From: Diphasiastrum complanatum
Taxonomy: Eukaryota > Streptophyta > Lycopodiopsida > Lycopodiales > Lycopodiaceae
Reading direction: 5' to 3'
DNA: 64,000 nt
Assembly: GCA_029204225.1 (NCBI GenBank)
Contig: CM055098.1
Location: 18,011,303 to 18,075,302 of the forward strand
Shown: positions 45,402-57,059 of the stretch, one piece after another
Position numbering within the stretch: position 1 is the stretch's first letter
How the letters are laid out: each line of letters opens with the position of its first letter
Program-made: the position numbers and the translations under genes
The notes under the pieces: model-generated
Seen by the model: only the letters and a program-made list of their open reading frames with translations
What the model was told of the DNA's origin: nothing
Database searches by the model: none

Positions 45402-46970
45402 TTGTTCAATAGATTACCTCACAATGCACTTGTAGGAAGATCACCATATGAAGTCTTGTTTAAGAAGAAACCTAAGGTTGATCACCTTAGAGTTTTTGGA
45501 TGTGCTTGCTTTGTTCATGTACCCTTGGAAACAAGGAAAAGAGATGATCCTAATTCTATCAAAGGGATCATGGTTGGATATTCATCCAACAAGAAGGCTT
45601 ACAAAATTTATGTTCCATCTACCTCAACTACAATTGAGAGTAGGGATGTTATATTCCATGAGAATAAAAAATACATATTTGAGGAGGCCGAGATCAAAGA
45701 TTCTCAAAAGGATTCTCCTATCATCACCCTTGAAGACTATCATGGAGAGATTGGGCCGAGAATTGAGGAGGAGTCACCTCGAATCTTTTCACCAAGGAGA
45801 TCACAAAGAGAAAGATCCGAGCCTAAGAGGCTTACATATGGAGATAAAGGCAAGCAAGTGGAACTCAACTCCACTAATTGTGCTTATTTTGTTTCACATG
45901 AGGAGCCAAAGGATGTATATGATGCACTCAATTCAAAGGAATGGTTTCTAGCCATGAAGGAGGAATATGATGCTTTGATGGCCAACAAGACATGGGAGCT
46001 TGTGGATCTTCCATCCAACAAGCACACCATTGGTTGCAAATGGGTTTCTCGAGTCAAATATAATCAAGATGGCACAATCAACAAGTACAAGGCAAGGCTT
46101 TGTGCAAAGGGTTTTGCTCAAGTTTATGGACTTGATTATGAAGAGGCTTTTGCTCCAGTTGCAAAGATGGTATCAATTAGAATCATAATTTCTATTGCAT
46201 GTTTTTTCAAATGGCAAGTTTTTCAACTAGATGTCTCTGATGCATTTTTAAATGGATATCTAGAAGAAGAGATTTATATGGATCAACCTATTGGGTTCAT
46301 CCAAGACAAGAACAAAGTTTGCTTGCTCTTCAAAACTCTATATGGACTAAAGCAAGCTCCAAGGTTGTGGTATTCTCGACTTAACACCTTTCTTGATTCA
46401 CTGGGATTTAATCTTAGTAATTATGATCCTTCCTTGTATGTCAAGTTTTATGATAGAAATATTGTCATCCTTCTCGTTTATGTTGATGATATCATTCTAA
46501 CAGGAAGTTGTATCAAGTTAGTTGAGGAAACCAAAGTTGCACTTGGAAAAGAATTCAAGATGCAAGATCTTGAAAAAATTCATTACATATTAGGACTAGA
46601 GATTGACTTTCATAATGAAAAAGCTTTTTTATGTCAATCCAAGTATGCTCTTTCAATGTTAAAAAAGTTCAATATGCTAGATTGTAAGAGTATAGAAACT
46701 CCTATGGAGCATATTGTAGAAGACCCTAAGAAAGGTGATGAAGGATCCTTCGTGGACATCACTCTTTTTAGGAGTCTTATAGGCTCCTTAATTTGGCTCA
46801 CTATAACTAGGCCTGACCTAAGTTTTAGTGTTCATAAGTTGAGACAAGCTATGCAAAATCCTACTATTCATTATTGGAAAATGGCCAAAAGAGTACTTAG
46901 ATACATATCTTCAACTTTTGATTATGGTTTGTTCCATAGTTGGCTATTCTTACTCGGATTTTGCAAGTGA
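45402..46970 (+). CDS. Copia pol: integrase C-terminus and reverse transcriptase
   Basis: This is a 522-codon uninterrupted frame, the longest in the window. The integrase end reads LVGRSPYEVLFKKKPKVDHL and RVFGCACFVHVP. The linker runs to about residue 165. RT has KEWFLAMKEEYDALMANKTW, GCKWVSRVKYNQDGTINKYK, QLDVSDAFLNGYLEEEIYM and LKQAPRLWYSRL, and the catalytic motif VYVDDIILTG near residue 360. It then has ETPMEH and the thumb region. It reverse-transcribes element RNA in virus-like particles. The frame is lost just before RNase H (after about DYGLFH), where one shift leads into the frame starting at 46918. The lack of stops suggests it is younger than its neighbours. The nominal start is only the first Met of the open stretch, not a true initiation site. 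Confidence 0.88.
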   Translation: MFNRLPHNALVGRSPYEVLFKKKPKVDHLRVFGCACFVHVPLETRKRDDPNSIKGIMVGYSSNKKAYKIYVPSTSTTIESRDVIFHENKKYIFEEAEIKDSQKDSPIITLEDYHGEIGPRIEEESPRIFSPRRSQRERSEPKRLTYGDKGKQVELNSTNCAYFVSHEEPKDVYDALNSKEWFLAMKEEYDALMANKTWELVDLPSNKHTIGCKWVSRVKYNQDGTINKYKARLCAKGFAQVYGLDYEEAFAPVAKMVSIRIIISIACFFKWQVFQLDVSDAFLNGYLEEEIYMDQPIGFIQDKNKVCLLFKTLYGLKQAPRLWYSRLNTFLDSLGFNLSNYDPSLYVKFYDRNIVILLVYVDDIILTGSCIKLVEETKVALGKEFKMQDLEKIHYILGLEIDFHNEKAFLCQSKYALSMLKKFNMLDCKSIETPMEHIVEDPKKGDEGSFVDITLFRSLIGSLIWLTITRPDLSFSVHKLRQAMQNPTIHYWKMAKRVLRYISSTFDYGLFHSWLFLLGFCK

Positions 46971-47335
46971 TAAAGCAGATCGAAAATCTACAAGTGCTTA
47001 TGTCATATATCTTGGAGGAAACTTGATATCTCGGCTTTCCAAAAAGCAAGATACTATATCACTCTCATCTTGTGAAGCTGAATATAAGGCACTCACTACT
47101 ACAACAAAGGAAGTACTTTGGATCAAGACGTTGCTAGTGGAGCTAAAGATAATCATGGAAGATGATCTACCTATGATGCAAACACATCGAAGTTGCACAT
47201 CACTTCTTGAGAGAGAAGCTCATTGGAGGAGAAATCTACTTGGATCACATCGACACATCATCTTGTATTGCAGATTTGCTCACCAAACCTTTGAGCAAGA
47301 ATTCCTTCATCAAGCATAGAATCAATTTTGGTATA
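46918..47335 (+). pseudogene. Copia RNase H
   Basis: RNase H blocks are split over two frames with a further shift near 47200. They end at TKPLSKNSFIKHRINFGI and a stop. RNase H removes template RNA during reverse transcription. Confidence 0.78.
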
Positions 47336-47379
47336 ATACTAAGATCCATGTTCAAGTCAACATACATTGTTTTTAGGAG

Positions 47380-48090
47380 TGTTAAAAATGAAAAATCATC
47401 TATCTTGACTTTAGGCTTGCTACAAACTTTTTTCTATGCAAGTATGTTGTTTCATAATGTAAATGTCAAATTTGGCCTAGATGGAACTCGAGCTATATGG
47501 GTTTCTCAAGTCTAGTTGATAGAATACAACTTGCATATAGATTGTAGAGTTAGAAATGGCATTAATATGCTTGTAGAAACTCGTGGCATATCACATGCAT
47601 TTGTTGTAAGTGATCCATAGTGACATGCAAGGCATGAGCAAAGTGAAATGGACACATGCATGATAATTTGTACAATTCTAGTTAGAAAAATGACACTGGG
47701 TAAAAGTAGTTAGAAATGCATGCATGAGATGTGACAAATGTCACTTGGACTCTAGTTTTCACCTTAGATGTGAATGAAAGCCGGATGGATGTGGTTCTAC
47801 CTCGAGCTACCTTAAACTCCATAAATATGTGTAGCTATTCTCATAATCTTTGATGAAGAACCAAGCTTTGAAGCTATTCCATATCATTTTGGATCTACAC
47901 CAATATTTACTTGAATATCTCTCTCTCTTTCTCTCTCTAACTCGTGCTGAGGATTATGCTCATCCACTAGATTCTTGTACTTTTGCTCTCTGAAAATCAA
48001 AGCTTTCATTCTCTGATTCTTAGCATGCTAGATTGTGGTTAAGCCATTAAATTATGTACTAGATCTTGCTATTCAATCTAGAATCAATTT
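47380..48090 (+). repeat. Tentative 3' LTR of the second copia
   Basis: TGTTAAAAATG at 47380 follows a short purine stretch after the RNase H stop. A TATA-like CCATAAATATG lies at 47819. The right edge is unclear and no partner LTR is in the window. Confidence 0.4.
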
Positions 48091-48118
48091 TTTGTGCTAA
48101 TCATAAAGCTTAATAAGA

Positions 48119-49350
48119 TCAATCAATCATTCCCACATGTGTGAACTTGCTGGAAATTTTGTCATAGGATGTCGCCTTGGAGGGTTTGGAGCTGTACATA
48201 TCTAGAGGCAAATATTTTATGGATGATATAAGGTCCTTGGCCAAAAAAATTGAGTTTCCCTTTAAAAGCTTTGGCTTGGTATAGCAGAACCTTATCTCCA
48301 ATTTGAAACTCTTTGAGTTTTAAGGATCGATCATGCCATGTTTTTTGTCGACATTTGTGGACTTGTCGAGCATGGATGCTGATCCGTCGTGTTTCACATA
48401 GTTGTTCCAGATGAGATAACCGGTTTGCTAGAGTCTGTTGATTATCTAGCTCCAGGTTATAGGCCACTCGAAGGGATGGGATATGGAATTCTATAGGCAT
48501 AACAACTTTTTGGCTATATATTAGCTAAAAAGGGGCTAAGCTTGTAGCTCGCTTTCGGGTAGTGCGATAGGCCCATAGAGCAGCATCAAGTTTTAGTTCC
48601 CAATCGGATCGGCTGGATTTGATGGTTTTGGTGAGAACGACACTTAAAATTTTGTTTATGGATTCCACCTGGCCATTGCATCGTGGATAATAAGGGAAAC
48701 TTTTGTGATGTACCACAAAAAATTTGGTAAGTAGATCTACTATAAGAGAGTTAAGAAAATGTGTACCCCTGTCGCTGATAAGTTCTAGGGGACATCCAAA
48801 AACTATGACCTATTCATAGAGAAATTTTGCAGTAAAATGAGCATCAACATTGCGAACAACTCTTGCTTTAGCCCATTTGGTACAATAATCCGTGGCTACT
48901 ACAATATATCATGATTGAGTGTGTCGAGTAGCGAAAGTAATGGGTCCAACATAATCAATTTTCCATTTCTGAAAAGCTTGATCAGTTGTGACAAGCTACA
49001 AAGGCATGTAGTCGGTCTTTTGAAATCGTTTAGTTCGTTGACAAACATCACAGGCCTTAGTGTAGGAGTGCGTATCCTTAAAGAGAGTTGGCCACCAAAA
49101 TCTGGCAAGAGGATTTTCTTACTAGTCATTTTGGAAGAGAAATGACCTGCTCCAACACCTTCATGAGTGAGGGAGATGACAGAGGGTATTTAACCTTCAG
49201 TAAGACAACGTTGGATAATTCCATCTAATTCTTGCTTGTAAAGTTGGCCTGCAATTAATGTATAACACTTGGTTTTGAGGACCAACGCACGTTGGTCGGG
49301 TTTAGATAAGAATGGATCTATCTGCCTTGAAACCACGAGCTTCTACAAAA
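48119..49350 (-). pseudogene. Ty3/gypsy integrase remnant
   Basis: On the minus strand, from about 49210 leftward: an H2C2-like region (HEGVGAGHFSSKMTSKKIL, then CDVCQRTKRFQK). The core is VATDYCTKWAKARVV, LELISDRGTHFLNSLI and YYPRCNGQVESINKIL. The C-terminal part is DAALWAYRTTRKRATS, MPIEFHIPSLRVAYNLEL and FQIGDKVLLYQAKAFKGKLN. Several stops and a frameshift near 48520-48500 are present. It inserts element cDNA. No LTR or other domain is adjacent. Confidence 0.83.
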
Positions 49351-49518
49351 AATTGTTTCGTGAATCTTTTGAGTTGGCTGCAAGATAAATTTTGTGAATC
49401 CTTCGAGGTTGATCACGAATAAGAATGTTTCGAGTTCACGTTCATTTCTTTCTCATCCTTTGTCAAGTAAACTACGCGCTTTGTTGGTAGAATCAAGATC
49501 TATCTGATCAGATGTTCT

Positions 49519-51990
49519 TCAGCTCCCTCTCAAAGTGGGCAGTTGGATTAGCCCCAATCTTCTTCGCTGCTTTTTGAACAAAGCTTTCCTAAGCGGATTC
49601 GTAAAGATATCAGCTATCATTTCCTCTGAGGGTATGAAGACTGTCTTCAGTATCTTCTTCTCAACTAAGTCTCGAATTACATGATACTTGATAGCTATGT
49701 GTTTCATTTTTGAATGAAATACATGATCTTTCGTAAGATAGATTGCTGAAGTGTTATCCATTAACAAGACATAAGGTTCAGAAATAGATTCATCAAATCC
49801 TTCCAACATTGGTTTGACCTAAATCAGCTCATTTGCCATCTTGGCTGCTACTACATATTTTGTTTTACAGGAAGATTGAGCTATTGTTGTTTGTTTCTTG
49901 CTTATCCAGAGTATGGTTGCACCAGATGCTAGAGTACAACCTCCTGAAATACTCTTGCTATCATCCTTCATGGATGTCTAGCTTGCGTCATTGTAAGATT
50001 CGATGTGAAATCCAACTTCCTTCGAATAACACAATCCATAGTCTTTCGTTTCCTGGAGATATTGTAGTACTCTCTTTGCTAACTTCCAATGCAATGATCC
50101 TGGATCCTGATTATATTGGCTCAGCTTGTATACTACAAATGCTATATCAGGTCTGGTGTTGTCTACTAGATATAACAATGATCCAATCAGCCTACAATAG
50201 GGTGTTTTGGCCATTCATTCCTCTTCCTCAAGAGTCTACGGACAATCTGCCTTGCTCAGTATTGTTCCAGGTATCATGGGAGTATGCACACCTTTGCATT
50301 CGAGCATGTTGAAGTCTTGAATGATCGTTTGAGTGTACTTTTGTTGGTCAAGATACAATTTACCACCTTCAAAGTCTCTCACGATCTACAAGACTAGATA
50401 GATTTTAGCTTCTCCTAGGTCAGCAATCTCAAATATTTTAGAAAATGTCTCTTTTGACATCTGAAATGAACTCATCTCTTCTTGAGAAGATAAGTGTGTT
50501 ATCAACATAAACAAATAGAATAATTATTTCATTTTGGACATGCTTGATATAGACATTTTATTTAGCAAATAGAGGTTCGAAGCCTAAGGAACGTAGTGCT
50601 TCATCCTTCTTTCTATACCATTGTCTGGCTGTTTGTTTCAAACCATAAATGCTTTTATTCATGTGACATTCGTATTCTGAATATTCTTGGCTTACAAACC
50701 CAAGTGGTTGGTCCATGAATAAGTCTTCTTCCAATTCTGCGTGCAAGAAAGCAGTCTTCTCATCCACAATATGGATTTTCAGATCATGAGCCACTACATA
50801 TGTGAATAACAAACGAATTGATGTATGTTTGATTACCGGTGAGAAAGTATCAGTGTAGTCGATTCCATACTTCTGTGAAAATCCTTTAACAACTAACATT
50901 GCTTTGTAAATGATATTTTCTCCATCAGGACCTGTTTTGACCTTGTAGATGCAACTTGCATTTGACTAGTTTTCTGCCATCAGGTATAGGTGCAAGTGTC
51001 CGTACATTGTTCTTATACATGGCCGACATTTCGTCCTCCATTGTCTGAATCCAACGATCTTTATCTGGTCCATCAATAGCTTCCTCGAATGTTTGAGGTT
51101 CATTAGAGAAACCACAAAATTTGATGGCTGTATTAAAACATCCTGACCATACCTTTCTAGTGGTTTTCATTGTCTGTTAGATCTTCTCATGGGTGGTTTT
51201 GAGTTTGATTATGTAGGTTTCGAGTTCGATTCTGATTCCCTTTTCTGTTGGAATTCGAGCTGGTGATTCGAGTCTTTCTGGTACTTGATCTTGACCTCCC
51301 TTTGAATCTAGTAATTCTCTTTCATTTTATGCTTGTTTTACTTCTGTCGTCATTGGTAGCTCATAATAGTTTTTGAGAATTTCATAGACGACTAGATCAC
51401 TGTTTGCTATGTATATCAACTCATTAAATTTGACATCTCAAACAGCTTTTATCTTGCTAGTTTTGGATACATAGACATGATAATATGACGAATGTATCTC
51501 GAATCCTACCAGAAAATCTTGTTCTGTCTTTTCATCGAGTTTCTTTCTCAGCTTATCTGGTATGTGCATATACACTGCGCAATTGAATGTTCGAACATGT
51601 GCAAGATTTGGCTTCGACTTCCACCATATCTCATGAGGAGTTTTATCTGGTATTCGAGATTTCAAAATATGATTCTAAAGATAATTTGATGTAACCACTG
51701 CTTCTGTCCACAACTTTGTTGGTGCCTTCGCATGAGCCATCATACACCTTGCAGCTTCCATAAGTGTACGATTTCTTCGTTCAGCTATTCCATTGTGCTG
51801 AGGTGTGTAAGATGCAGTCTTTGTATGCATAATACCTTGATCAGTACAATAAGCCTTGAATTCATTGGAAATGTACTCACTTCCACGATCTATGCGAATC
51901 TGCTTCAACTTATTGCTTGTGTATTTCTCAGCCCAATTCGTATACTCAACAAATTTCTTGAAAGCTTTAGATTCAATACGTATAAAGTAT
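49519..51990 (-). pseudogene. Copia integrase-RT-RNase H remnant
   Basis: From right to left on the minus strand, the integrase core is IRIDRGSEYISNEFKAYC, YTPQHNGIAERRNRTLMEAA and KTPHEIWWKSKPNLAHVRTF (51908-51440). RT has VKGFSQKYGIDYTDTFSPVI, AFLHAELEEDLFMDQPLGF and SIYGLKQTARQWYRK (50900-50560). The catalytic YVDD region near 50510 is damaged. YCRLIGSLLYLVDNTRPDIA lies at about 50210, and the RNase H end is LLMDNTSAIYLTKDHV and SEEMIADIFTNPL (49809-49519). It is cut at 51990 inside integrase. PPT and LTR at the left end were not identified. Confidence 0.85.
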
Positions 51991-52322
51991 ACTACAGTCC
52001 TTTGTATTGTGCATGGATATTTGCTATATGTGTTCTTGTGTTTATAGAACGCTTTTTATTCGGTTTGATAGAGGAAGATTGTTGTTTGAAATTCATTATC
52101 TATACAACCACCACAAAAGTAATACTGATTACTTATAAAATGTCTGTTGACAACCATATTAATTCTCGACTCCATTTCATTCGAAATAAGTCAGGACTCT
52201 ACCAATTAAACAACTTTTAAGTGCTACCTCCTTGGGGAATGACATAAATACTACACATATCTAGCAATTCTTTGTTGCTATATCACGACAAGAATGCAAG
52301 GGGATGTGAGTTTCATGTAAGC

Positions 52323-52328
<6 letters not shown>

Positions 52329-52368
<40 letters not shown>
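52329..52368. repeat. (CA)20 microsatellite
   Basis: It is an uninterrupted CA tract. Confidence 0.95.
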
Positions 52369-52369
<1 letters not shown>

Positions 52370-53102
52370 TCTGAATTGTTTACATGTAATTTAGGTAGGC
52401 CATATATAACAATTTAACAGCACATCTTATCTATAATTTATGCATCAATCATCAAAGTTTATCTAATTTCACTAGTACATTTTGTTCTGTTGTGTTTAGT
52501 ACAACAAATACAATGCATTGAGAACTCATGGTATTTTCATGTGGGATGCATTGATAAAAATAGAAATACATATGATTGTGAAATCATGGAAAACTTTAAG
52601 CAAGAGAGTCGAGCGAGCATGGTCGACACCAATTTGATCTCTTGTCAACTTAATCATTGTAGGACAATTCATGATATATTGGAGTTGGATTGAGACAATT
52701 TGAACTTTTTTTATATTTGATGTAAAATGATTCAAGGTTATTTCTAATGGTCCCAATGCAACTGTGAAAAATCATGAGAGCAACTATTTTGCTATGGACT
52801 CCACCAAGCTTAGGACAAATCAGGGTGATACATTTGATTTTCCTCAATAACATGAGCATGCACATGAATGTGTTCAATATTATAATCATGATCAATGTAC
52901 CCTTTCTTATGTTGATAGATTGATCTAATTCGATGAGCTCAAGCAAATTTAACATTGAAATTTTTACTTGAAAGATTTGTTAAGAGATTGGATTTTACTC
53001 CACGAAAAACACAAAGAATGGGTTTCCATCCTTAATACTTAGTATAAGAGTTTCTCAAGCATTGAAAGGGAATGGTGGCAACTACTTGATGCTTATCATC
53101 CA

Positions 53103-53137
<35 letters not shown>

Positions 53138-53142
53138 TCTCT
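53103..53142. repeat. Interrupted (CT)n microsatellite
   Basis: CT units interrupted by CTAT. Confidence 0.9.
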
Positions 53143-54179
53143 ATATAGCTGATTGAATTTTGATCATTGCATACTTCATTCAGAGGCAGAGCCCTCAGTC
53201 CTGGCTATAGGTGCCATAATGATTAATCTACATCCCTCTTTATATTTTTGTTACAGTACCATTGGTATATATGTTTTTGCCAACCGTATGTTTTTGTGGC
53301 AGCATACTAATATGGAAAATTTATGCATGCTTAAGTTCAATACTTGATTGAGTCTTGTCACAGTTGTCACTTGTGTGGGCTACAGACGTACGACACGTAC
53401 TGTAGCATTAATGTTCCGTACAAAATTTTGCAGCTCATAATGAAACAACGTTTGAAGCGGGTTGCGAGGTCGTTCTGCACTCTACGGATCTACGATACAT
53501 ACACATGTGCGCGTGCATACAAATTTATTAATCAATGTATGTGTACAGTGTATCTTCAATCTCGGTTGCCTGGCGCAAGGCACGATCTCAATCTCAATGC
53601 TGTATATAGAATGTGTTTTGTACAGAACATGAAATTTTTTTAGCATGAATTTTGTACTTCATTTGGCATTCTTGATCAATTCGTATAGCGTGATGTACAA
53701 TCTACAGCTGTACTCTTATGATCGTTCTTTTGCCATTGTTTCAGAACTTAGAAGCAATGGTTCTTCATGCATTTGTGCTGGTGGCTCTCACGTTGGAGTT
53801 TCTGTTGTCATCCATTAATATTTTTGGAGTTCTAGTTGCATTTGATGCATCAGGATCTTGTGCTATCGCTTCGGCATGGCTGCATTGTATTGTTCTTTTC
53901 TCTTCATATTGACGCTAAGCACACTGTTTGTTTGACGAGGGGAAGACTAGATGTATCATCTATGCAGCTTCTTGAGCATCAGGCCAACATGTTATAATCT
54001 TTTCGTATCAGTTAGTATTTCTGCCCTTGTGCTAGTATTGTGTCCCACTTTTTACTTTTGATTGATTGTTTATATACGTCGGGTTAGGGTCCTATGATCT
54101 CGTAATTTTTTGCCATTACCATATTTAGCCCCTAGGAACTTGTCGATGTAATTGGAAGTCTCAGCCATAACTCCTACAA

Positions 54180-55505
54180 AAGCTATTGTAATCACAGATC
54201 AGAAGAGAGACAGATGAAGATACTCTAACTGCCTATTGTATTATTGATAAGTGTGAATGAGGCATAGTCTAAGATGAACAATGGTATCAAATGACGTGAT
54301 GGTTGAAGGAGAGAGACGCTTGTAGAAGTGGCGTCTTCCGTGACTTAACCTAAAACAACTTAAGGTGCTCTAAACCTACTATGACCTAAACCTATATTTC
54401 CAATACTCCCACTTGATCAAGAATCTATCTCGCGGGATAATTCTTTACTCACATTTCAGAAATATTTACTTTTACTTACTTACTTATTAGTTTGGTGATA
54501 TCCATAACTAATTACTGTCATCACTGATTGACATTCACTGAACGCACAGTCTTAAAACAATGTTTCATTCTGTGAATAGTCTTCAGGTGCAGAATCATCT
54601 TTTTTGTGAAATGAAAGATGAGCTTGTTGCTTCATTTTGCCAGCTTTAATGTCTAGCATCTTTTGCTTATAGTTTCTTGCAAAGTGACATGGTTTTTCAG
54701 AGTAAAAACAGGCATTAGAGGAGTTTTGAGCTCCAAAAAGACCCTTTAAAAATTCGTGCAAGATGTAGTTTATATTATTAAAATATTATAACACTAATAC
54801 TTTTGACTTGCCATAAGTTTTTAATCGTAGCTCAAAAGTATATCATCTAACATATCATTGGAAAGCCCTTGTTGAGCGCTTTCCAATGCACCAAACTCGG
54901 CTAAACTCGGACTTACCACTAAAAAGTTATGCCATTTTTAGTGTGGAATCAAAATGTGGACTCAAAAAGTTATGTTACGTAGATTTCAGATTTGAGTGTT
55001 TTGATTGGTCCATGTGTAAGAGAAAATCAAGAAAAAATATAAAAAGAATCTTTACAAAGGTTTTTTTTTGGATTTAGAACTCCGCTAATGTTCTTTTGCT
55101 CATGTCAACAATATTGGAGCTGCTCCCACTTGAATTGAACTTCAATTTCTTCTTTTTGAACTTGCCTTGCTTTGTTGTGAACAGAAGAGTTTCAGCTCCT
55201 TGTGTTGTACTAAGATTCTGATCTTTTCTTGTAATTTCCTCTTGAAGAAGAATACTTATGAGACTCTCCATTGACATTTGCTTTGAAACATCACTCAACA
55301 TAGTACTTAAGTTCTCATAAGACTCTAGCAGGCTATTCAACAACATGATACACATTTCCTCTTTGCTTACTGCTAAACCTATATATAGTTGGTAGAGAGA
55401 ATGCAAATCCAAGCAACAATTGCTAGAAATCTTCCTAGAGGGGTGTGAGAGCACTGGATCTAACTTAGGGATAGACGACGTAAAAGCCATGTTGAAAGGG
55501 TACAT
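54180..55505 (-). mobile_element. Copia gag remnant with probable 3' LTR, pol deleted
   Basis: Gag on the minus strand (55505-55090) reads EEMCIMLLNSLLESYENLST and MESLISILLQEEITRKDQ. A CCHC-like knuckle CFYSEKPCHFARNYKQK lies at 54706-54656, with some ligands replaced. A MITE at 54713-55090 sits exactly between MSKR and CFYSEK. Left of Gag, a purine run CAAGTGGGAG at about 54405-54415 resembles a PPT followed by LTR-like sequence to ~54180. That would place the LTR directly after gag with all of pol missing. Gag is confident; the LTR is tentative. Confidence 0.7.
54713..55090 (-). mobile_element. 378-bp MITE, copy 2
   Basis: It is the reverse complement of the copy at 40892-41269 along its whole length, with scattered substitutions and the same total length. 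It interrupts copia gag. Confidence 0.85.
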
Positions 55506-55572
55506 GGATGTGATGAACGAGAATATTTATATCCTAGCTTCAGACATGAACTTTCTTAAATGACAGTAGAAT

Positions 55573-56094
55573 ATGATTGGACAAAGACGTAACATGGATA
55601 TGCTCCCACTGCTAGTATGCCGACATTGTCAAGGCAACCACCTCAATAGGAACTGTCCGAATATGGTTTGTGCATATTGTCAGAAAATAGGACATCTAGA
55701 AGATAGATGTTGGAGTCAAAGAGAGGCATTGAACACTGGAAACCATATACCAGGCCCTATCAATCATAGACCTCCTGAAAGCAATGGAGCACGACCTTCA
55801 AGACCAATGATGTTTCTTCAGAGAGACACCAGATACACTCCTTATGAGAAAGAAAAAGCCAAGGTAAAGGAAGAGAGGCCTCCCATCAACCTGATCGATA
55901 TTGAACCACTTGCAAAAGAAGAAGTGCCGGTGGTGACCCGTAGTGGACAAGGAAAAGAAATATTAGACAAAATCAAGAAAACCCAAAAACAGTCACAGAA
56001 AATCTCTTTCAAGGTACCCTTAAAGGAGTTAGAAACATCACCATCTAAAGCGCCTAAGAAACCTCCTTTGGAGAAAATACTACCTGAACAATAG
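55573..56094 (+). pseudogene. Gypsy Gag C-terminal part with two zinc knuckles
   Basis: Two CCHC knuckles in tandem bind genomic RNA: CRHCQGNHLNRNC and CAYCQKIGHLEDRC. They are followed by a Lys/Glu/Pro-rich tail with VVTRSGQGKEI. It is a 173-codon open stretch ending at the TAG at 56092. The capsid part upstream is not present. Confidence 0.85.
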
Positions 56095-56352
56095 GAAGAT
56101 CATGCGGACCATAAGCTCACTGATGAGGAACAAGTACATGGGTTGATAGGGGGAAGATCTTCAAGAATCCCACTTATAAAAAAGATTGTCAAAACTAGAC
56201 CATTACCTAGATCTATGAAGAGCAGAGCCAGAATGCACTGTATCAAAAAGGATATAGATCTAGGAAAAAGTATGGGAACCCAAGATTTGCAAGAAGCATT
56301 AAACAACCTGAGCATGGAAGTCAACTTATGACAACTCCTTAAGCTATCCCCA

Positions 56353-56952
56353 TTGGCGAGGAGAAAAGCGAAGCACATGATGAAACCATCCGTATTACGG
56401 ACGATAGAGCCTTCTAGTCTTGGACATATAAGTGCAGGTACCTTAGATCGAGCCTTTCCAAAAGTACATGTGACCATTGATGAATTGGCTATTGTAGGAG
56501 CTATAGTAGATGCTAGATTCACAGTCAACATCCTTAGCTCATAATTAGCCGATCGCTTAGAATATGGACTTGAACCTGTCAATTTAACAACATTGAAGTT
56601 GGCCAATAACTGTGTTATAAGACCTGATGGAGAATTGAAACATACTCCTATTACCATAGCTGGAAAGACCACCTACATTATGAAAATGGATCCCGGTAGT
56701 AGGGGATATTCCATCCTACTAGGACATCCCTGGCTTCGATTGAGTAACTGTATAGTGGATATTCCAGTTGGAGTATTTGTTTTTGGAAGGGAGAAAGAAA
56801 GAGTAGTGGTTGATGGATACCCAGAAGTACCTCAATCTGAGCGAGCGCCAATTGCATCGACTGAATGGGAAGAGCTCACTGATATTGACACTAGTTCCGA
56901 AATATCAATAGATGAAGATGTAGAATTCAAGGATGTACTAGGCTTAGAGTGA
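56353..56952 (+). pseudogene. Gypsy aspartic protease region
   Basis: The active-site region reads AIVDARFTVNILSS, where functional relatives have D-T/S-G; here the Gly is replaced and a stop follows at about 56542. ILLGHPWLR, the second conserved block, lies near 56720. The frame then runs through an acidic segment (DIDTSSEISIDEDVEFKDVL) to the stop at 56950. Confidence 0.75.
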
Positions 56953-57059
56953 AATACCCCAGATGAACCATCTCCCAAGGTTAGGAAACTTGATATTTGT
57001 CTTATAAACCTTGGAATAGAGGATGAATCTAGAAGATCAAAGTCAGTGCTCACCTAAGC

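Larger units (their letters stand above)
44641..47345 (+). mobile_element. Second Ty1/copia element, 5' truncated, pol relatively well preserved
   Basis: Gag is represented only by its tail. The protease reads AWYIDSGASSHMCCSK (about 44755). Integrase is damaged at 45000-45400. A long open frame at 45402-46970 holds the integrase end and RT. RNase H is at 46920-47330 (YSDFASDKADRKSTSAYVIY, SLSSCEAEYKALTTTTKEVL, CIADLLTKPLSKNSF). No 5' LTR or primer site is present. Confidence 0.85.
51991..54179. other. No gene recognised; microsatellites
   Basis: This is AT-rich DNA. It contains a (CA)n tract at 52329-52368 and an interrupted CT tract at about 53103-53142. A moderately GC-balanced zone at 53350-53950 has an acceptor-like TTGTTTCAG and short open frames, but no family match. 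Confidence 0.45.

Noticed and set aside
48915-49145. Plus-strand 76-codon frame
   Set aside because: It is antisense to the gypsy integrase, which has clear motifs on the minus strand.
52130-52230. Possible tRNA-like or organellar fragment (minus strand AATTGGTAGAGTC)
   Set aside because: Only a D-loop-like word is present; no acceptor stem, anticodon stem or T-loop could be paired, and no organellar gene was recognised.
53718-53912. Hydrophobic 64-codon frame after an acceptor-like TTTCAG, considered as the NFXL2 C-terminal membrane exon
   Set aside because: Residues do not match the NFXL2 tail, and it is 38 kb beyond the last NFXL2-like exon.
56100-56672. Minus-strand 190-codon frame
   Set aside because: Antisense to gypsy protease-region sequence that carries recognisable motifs on the plus strand.
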